From Bacteriovoracaceae bacterium (lineage in GTDB: Bacteria > Bdellovibrionota > Bacteriovoracia > Bacteriovoracales > Bacteriovoracaceae): a stretch of 16,336 nt of DNA. The position numbers and the translations under genes are program-made. Each line of letters begins with the position of its first letter. The first letter of the stretch is position 1. Shown here one piece after another: positions 14,280-16,336 of the stretch. Location: positions 1 to 16,336 of the forward strand of contig CANETG010000031.1 of the NCBI GenBank assembly GCA_947440875.1. The letters run 5' to 3'. A model generated the notes under the pieces. It was given only the letters and a program-made list of their open reading frames with translations. It had not been told where the DNA came from and searched no databases.

Positions 14280-15275
14280 ATGGGTGAAGTTTATAATTAT
14301 GCTCATATCAAAGGCAAGTGCGTGTCCCAAGATTACACTGTGATTCGTAACCGAATTCAAAAGAATCTCAAAAAGCTGAAATCATACCTCACCAAGGGGG
14401 GTATAGAAGCCTTCCGTCTTTATAATAAAGACATTCCAGAATACCCGTATCTAATAGATGTTTATGGCGAAAGCGCTGTGATCTATGAACAGGGAAAAAA
14501 ACTCAGCCAAGAAGAGGATGCATTAAGAGAAAAGCATCAAAAACACATCGAACTCGCACTTTCTGAAATTCTTTCTATTCCGGCAGATCGTCAGCACTTC
14601 AAAATCCGTGAACGCCAGAAAGGGAATGATCAGTATCAGATCATGGCCTCTGATGCTCAGAAATACTTTCTTGTTCATGAACCACCGATGAAATTCTTGG
14701 TGAACCTAGAGCGCTATCTTGATACCGGACTTTTTCTTGATATGCGGCCTTTGCGCCAGTATCTCCTTACCAACAGCAAAAGGAAAAAAGTTTTAAACCT
14801 TTTCTGTTACACCGGATCCCTAAGTGTTGCTTCTGCTATGGGTGGCGGAAATGTGACTTCAGTTGATATGTCGAAAACATATCTCGACTGGGCCCATGAA
14901 AATTTCCTCCGAAATAATCTTGATCCGAAACAACATGTCTTCCGTCAGGCGGATGTGATGAAAGATCTCTTACAAAGAAAAGAAGCCGGCGAAAAATTCG
15001 ATCTTATCATTCTTGATCCTCCGAGTTTTTCGAACTCAAAGAGAATGGAAGAAGATCTTGATATCGAAAGAGACCATGCCCTTCTCGTTCGGGACTGCAT
15101 GCAACTCCTAAATGCCGGGGGAATGCTCATCTTCTCCACGAATAAGAAGAAATTTGAACTTCACCCAGTAGTGACGTCTCAATATCTCGTCAAAGAGATC
15201 AGTCAGTGGACCATCCCCATGGATTTTCATCACACGGAGATTCACCGGGCCTGGCAAATGCACGTTAAGAATTAG
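14280..15275 (+). CDS. stand-alone RlmK-like 23S rRNA methyltransferase
   Basis: This 331-residue protein matches the C-terminal (RlmK) half of E. coli RlmKL, which makes m7G2069 in 23S rRNA. Shared blocks, from memory, are RIQKNLKKL (25-33), IEAFRLYNKDIPEYPYLIDV (42-61), KIRERQKGNDQYQ (108-120), YLDTGLFLDMRPLR (146-159), motif I VLNLFCYTGSLSVASA (171-186), VDMSKTYLDWA (195-205), DPPSFSNSKRME (246-257) and IHRAW near the end. The RlmL half (THUMP plus m2G2445 domain) is absent. The ATG at 14280 is chosen over the upstream TTG at 14217, which lies inside clpS. No good ribosome site precedes it; GTG at about 14321 is an alternative. The gene is divergent from clpS with four bases between the starts. 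Confidence 0.87.
   Translation: MGEVYNYAHIKGKCVSQDYTVIRNRIQKNLKKLKSYLTKGGIEAFRLYNKDIPEYPYLIDVYGESAVIYEQGKKLSQEEDALREKHQKHIELALSEILSIPADRQHFKIRERQKGNDQYQIMASDAQKYFLVHEPPMKFLVNLERYLDTGLFLDMRPLRQYLLTNSKRKKVLNLFCYTGSLSVASAMGGGNVTSVDMSKTYLDWAHENFLRNNLDPKQHVFRQADVMKDLLQRKEAGEKFDLIILDPPSFSNSKRMEEDLDIERDHALLVRDCMQLLNAGGMLIFSTNKKKFELHPVVTSQYLVKEISQWTIPMDFHHTEIHRAWQMHVKN
14290..14317 (-). promoter_or_regulatory. candidate clpS promoter inside the rlmK-like gene
   Basis: On the minus strand TTGCCT (14317-14312) and TATAAA (14295-14290) are 16 bases apart (4/6 and 5/6 matches). The predicted start is near 14283, leaving a leader of about eight bases before the clpS ATG and no room for a ribosome site. 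Confidence 0.45.
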
Positions 15276-15383
15276 TCCGGCTAATACCTATCTTTAGCTA
15301 TACTAATGACAGAGCACCTCAAAACCCTGAATTAACTAGATAACGCAATGCCGGTGTAGGAATGTAACACTAAAGGACAATTC

Positions 15384-15413
15384 TTGACCAAGGGATCTCC
15401 CCATTGGTAGAAG
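15384..15413 (+). promoter_or_regulatory. candidate promoter of the exported-protein gene
   Basis: TTGACC (15384-15389) and TAGAAG (15408-15413) are 18 bases apart (5/6 and 4/6), giving a leader of about 20 bases to the ATG at 15442. The rest of the gap from 15276 shows no other clear signal. Confidence 0.45.
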
Positions 15414-15441
15414 TCATCATGTTTTTTACATAGGGGGAAAA

Positions 15442-16170
15442 ATGAAAAAAACGATCGCTCTCACGGCTCTCGTTCTGGCCACATCACTTCAGGCGAATAC
15501 TTCAGTGGTAAAGGGCCGTCTTGGTAGCCTTGAAATCTCTAACGTCTCTTCAACAAAACAAGTCACACCGACTCCGACTCCGGCTCCATCGCCTTCTACT
15601 ACGTTTAATGATCGAATGACTCAATTTGGCGGTGTTATCACTGTCGCAAAAGACGTGGTTGCTCTCGGCGAAGCGATTTACGCACTCGTTGAAAAAGGAC
15701 GCCCTAAGGTCACGACGGAATACGCTCCGATTTCTATTCTTCCACGTGATCCGAGTAACACGATCACTGATCCCGCTTTAAAATACGCAGTTGATCCATT
15801 CGATATGGAAGGATTCTCTTTCCCTGTAGAAAAAATGATCACGGCAAAAATTAAGTCTCCCGTTGGTAAACCCGCCGTTGAGTTTAAGTACAAAGTCATC
15901 TACTCGTATGGTGGATCGTATAACGGTGTAGGTAAATACCTCACTGGGATCAACATCATTCCTGCTTCGGTGAAAGTCGGCCACGGTTGGACTCTCAACT
16001 CAAGCATGAAACTCACAGGGATGATGAACCACGGAACTCGCGCCAATCCTGTCGTCGGCGCCATGATCACAGTTAAGTACACGATGACGTCAATGACTCA
16101 GGCGTTTGAAAGAAATGATACAATTTATATTTCTGGCGATGGCTCAATGAAAGCGATGATTTCAAAGTAA
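15442..16170 (+). CDS. exported protein with Thr/Pro linker, unknown function
   Basis: The 242-residue protein has a Sec signal peptide (1-18, cleavage after LQA), then a short domain, a Thr/Pro linker (TPTPTPAPSPS, 42-52), a helix (about 60-85) and a beta-rich C-terminal half (KYKVIYSYGGSYNGVGKYL, KLTGMMNHG, DTIYISGDGSM). It has no cysteine, so it is not a lipoprotein. A GGGGG ribosome site (15433-15437) lies four bases before the ATG. It is a single-gene unit ending at a hairpin terminator. I do not recognise the family. A periplasmic, outer-membrane-attached or secreted location is inferred from the signal peptide and linker. Confidence 0.85.
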   Translation: MKKTIALTALVLATSLQANTSVVKGRLGSLEISNVSSTKQVTPTPTPAPSPSTTFNDRMTQFGGVITVAKDVVALGEAIYALVEKGRPKVTTEYAPISILPRDPSNTITDPALKYAVDPFDMEGFSFPVEKMITAKIKSPVGKPAVEFKYKVIYSYGGSYNGVGKYLTGINIIPASVKVGHGWTLNSSMKLTGMMNHGTRANPVVGAMITVKYTMTSMTQAFERNDTIYISGDGSMKAMISK

Positions 16171-16189
16171 AAAAAAAATTCTTTCCCCT

Positions 16190-16218
16190 AAAGGGCTCCG
16201 AAAAGGGGCCCTTTTTTT
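16190..16218 (+). terminator. rho-independent terminator after the exported-protein gene
   Basis: A 10-bp stem with one U-G pair (AAAGGGCTCC at 16190-16199, GGGGCCCTTT at 16205-16214) and a five-base loop, then a T-run through 16218. The T-run overlaps the stop codon of the minus-strand gene at the window edge. Confidence 0.9.
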
Positions 16219-16336
16219 ATCTGAGGAAATCGTCCTCGGTTTCAATTCCCTGAGGTTTAGTTCTTGGTACAGTTTTCGGCAAGGGTGCCTGTTGAGCAGG
16301 GGCTTCACTTGTTTTCGTCGGAGTCGGTGGCTCATA
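16217..16336 (-). CDS. C-terminal end of a protein with proline-rich tail (5' part outside window)
   Basis: On the minus strand an open frame enters at the right edge and ends at TAA (16219-16217), giving 39 residues. They are rich in Pro, Thr, Lys and Ala (YEPPTPTKTSEAPAQQ...), ending in an acidic tip, GIETEDDFLR. The frame is open over its whole visible length and convergent with the exported-protein gene, sharing its terminator region. A disordered tail of a cytoplasmic or envelope protein is likely; the family cannot be told from this fragment. Confidence 0.65.
   Translation of the reverse strand, partial: YEPPTPTKTSEAPAQQAPLPKTVPRTKPQGIETEDDFLR

Noticed and set aside
1..16336. CRISPR arrays, tRNA or rRNA genes, insertion sequences, integrase or attachment sites
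   Set aside because: Looked for by eye on both strands; no spaced direct repeats, cloverleaf-like sequences, transposase motifs or terminal repeats were seen.

Overview
The window looks like chromosomal DNA of a Gram-negative bacterium with mid-40s % GC (estimated by eye). It has periplasmic and outer-membrane export genes (HlyD and TolC types), a beta-barrel-like outer-membrane protein, a ClpS/ClpA pair, and many small genes with their own promoter, signal peptide and terminator. My best guess is a Bdellovibrionota (Bacteriovorax/Peredibacter-like) relative. That rests on overall style and recollection, not on a marker gene, so it is only moderately likely.

Region 1 (1-4126, + strand) is a tightly overlapping tripartite export operon. 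It encodes an ABC-exporter-type inner-membrane protein (cut by the left window edge), an HlyD-type adaptor and a TolC-type outer-membrane channel, and closes with a bidirectional terminator. The ABC component keeps the exporter layout, but every nucleotide-handling motif in its ATPase domain is replaced, so it looks like a pseudo-ATPase.

Region 2 (4140-8543) holds an outer-membrane barrel candidate (-), a small acidic protein (+), an operon of a YggT-like membrane protein plus an unrecognised protein (-), and a PepD-type dipeptidase translationally coupled to a four-helix membrane protein (-).

Region 3 (8544-11315) holds a small secreted two-cysteine protein with a clear promoter and terminator, a cysteine-free rhodanese-like protein, a dCMP deaminase, a zinc-ribbon SAM methyltransferase coupled to a DUF502 membrane protein, and a 30-codon lysine-rich histone-H1-like gene that ordinary ORF cut-offs miss.

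Region 4 (11316-15275) holds the N-degron protease adaptor and unfoldase genes clpS and clpA (-), with a separate promoter for clpA. Divergent from clpS is a stand-alone RlmK-like rRNA methyltransferase gene whose start codon is only four bases away.

Region 5 (15276-16336) holds an exported protein with a Thr/Pro linker and its terminator, then the proline-rich 3' end of a gene on the minus strand that runs off the right edge.

No tRNA, rRNA, CRISPR array or insertion sequence was seen. No gene-free stretch exceeds 300 bases; the longest (11316-11544) holds a 43-bp imperfect palindrome and the candidate promoter of the lysine-rich gene.
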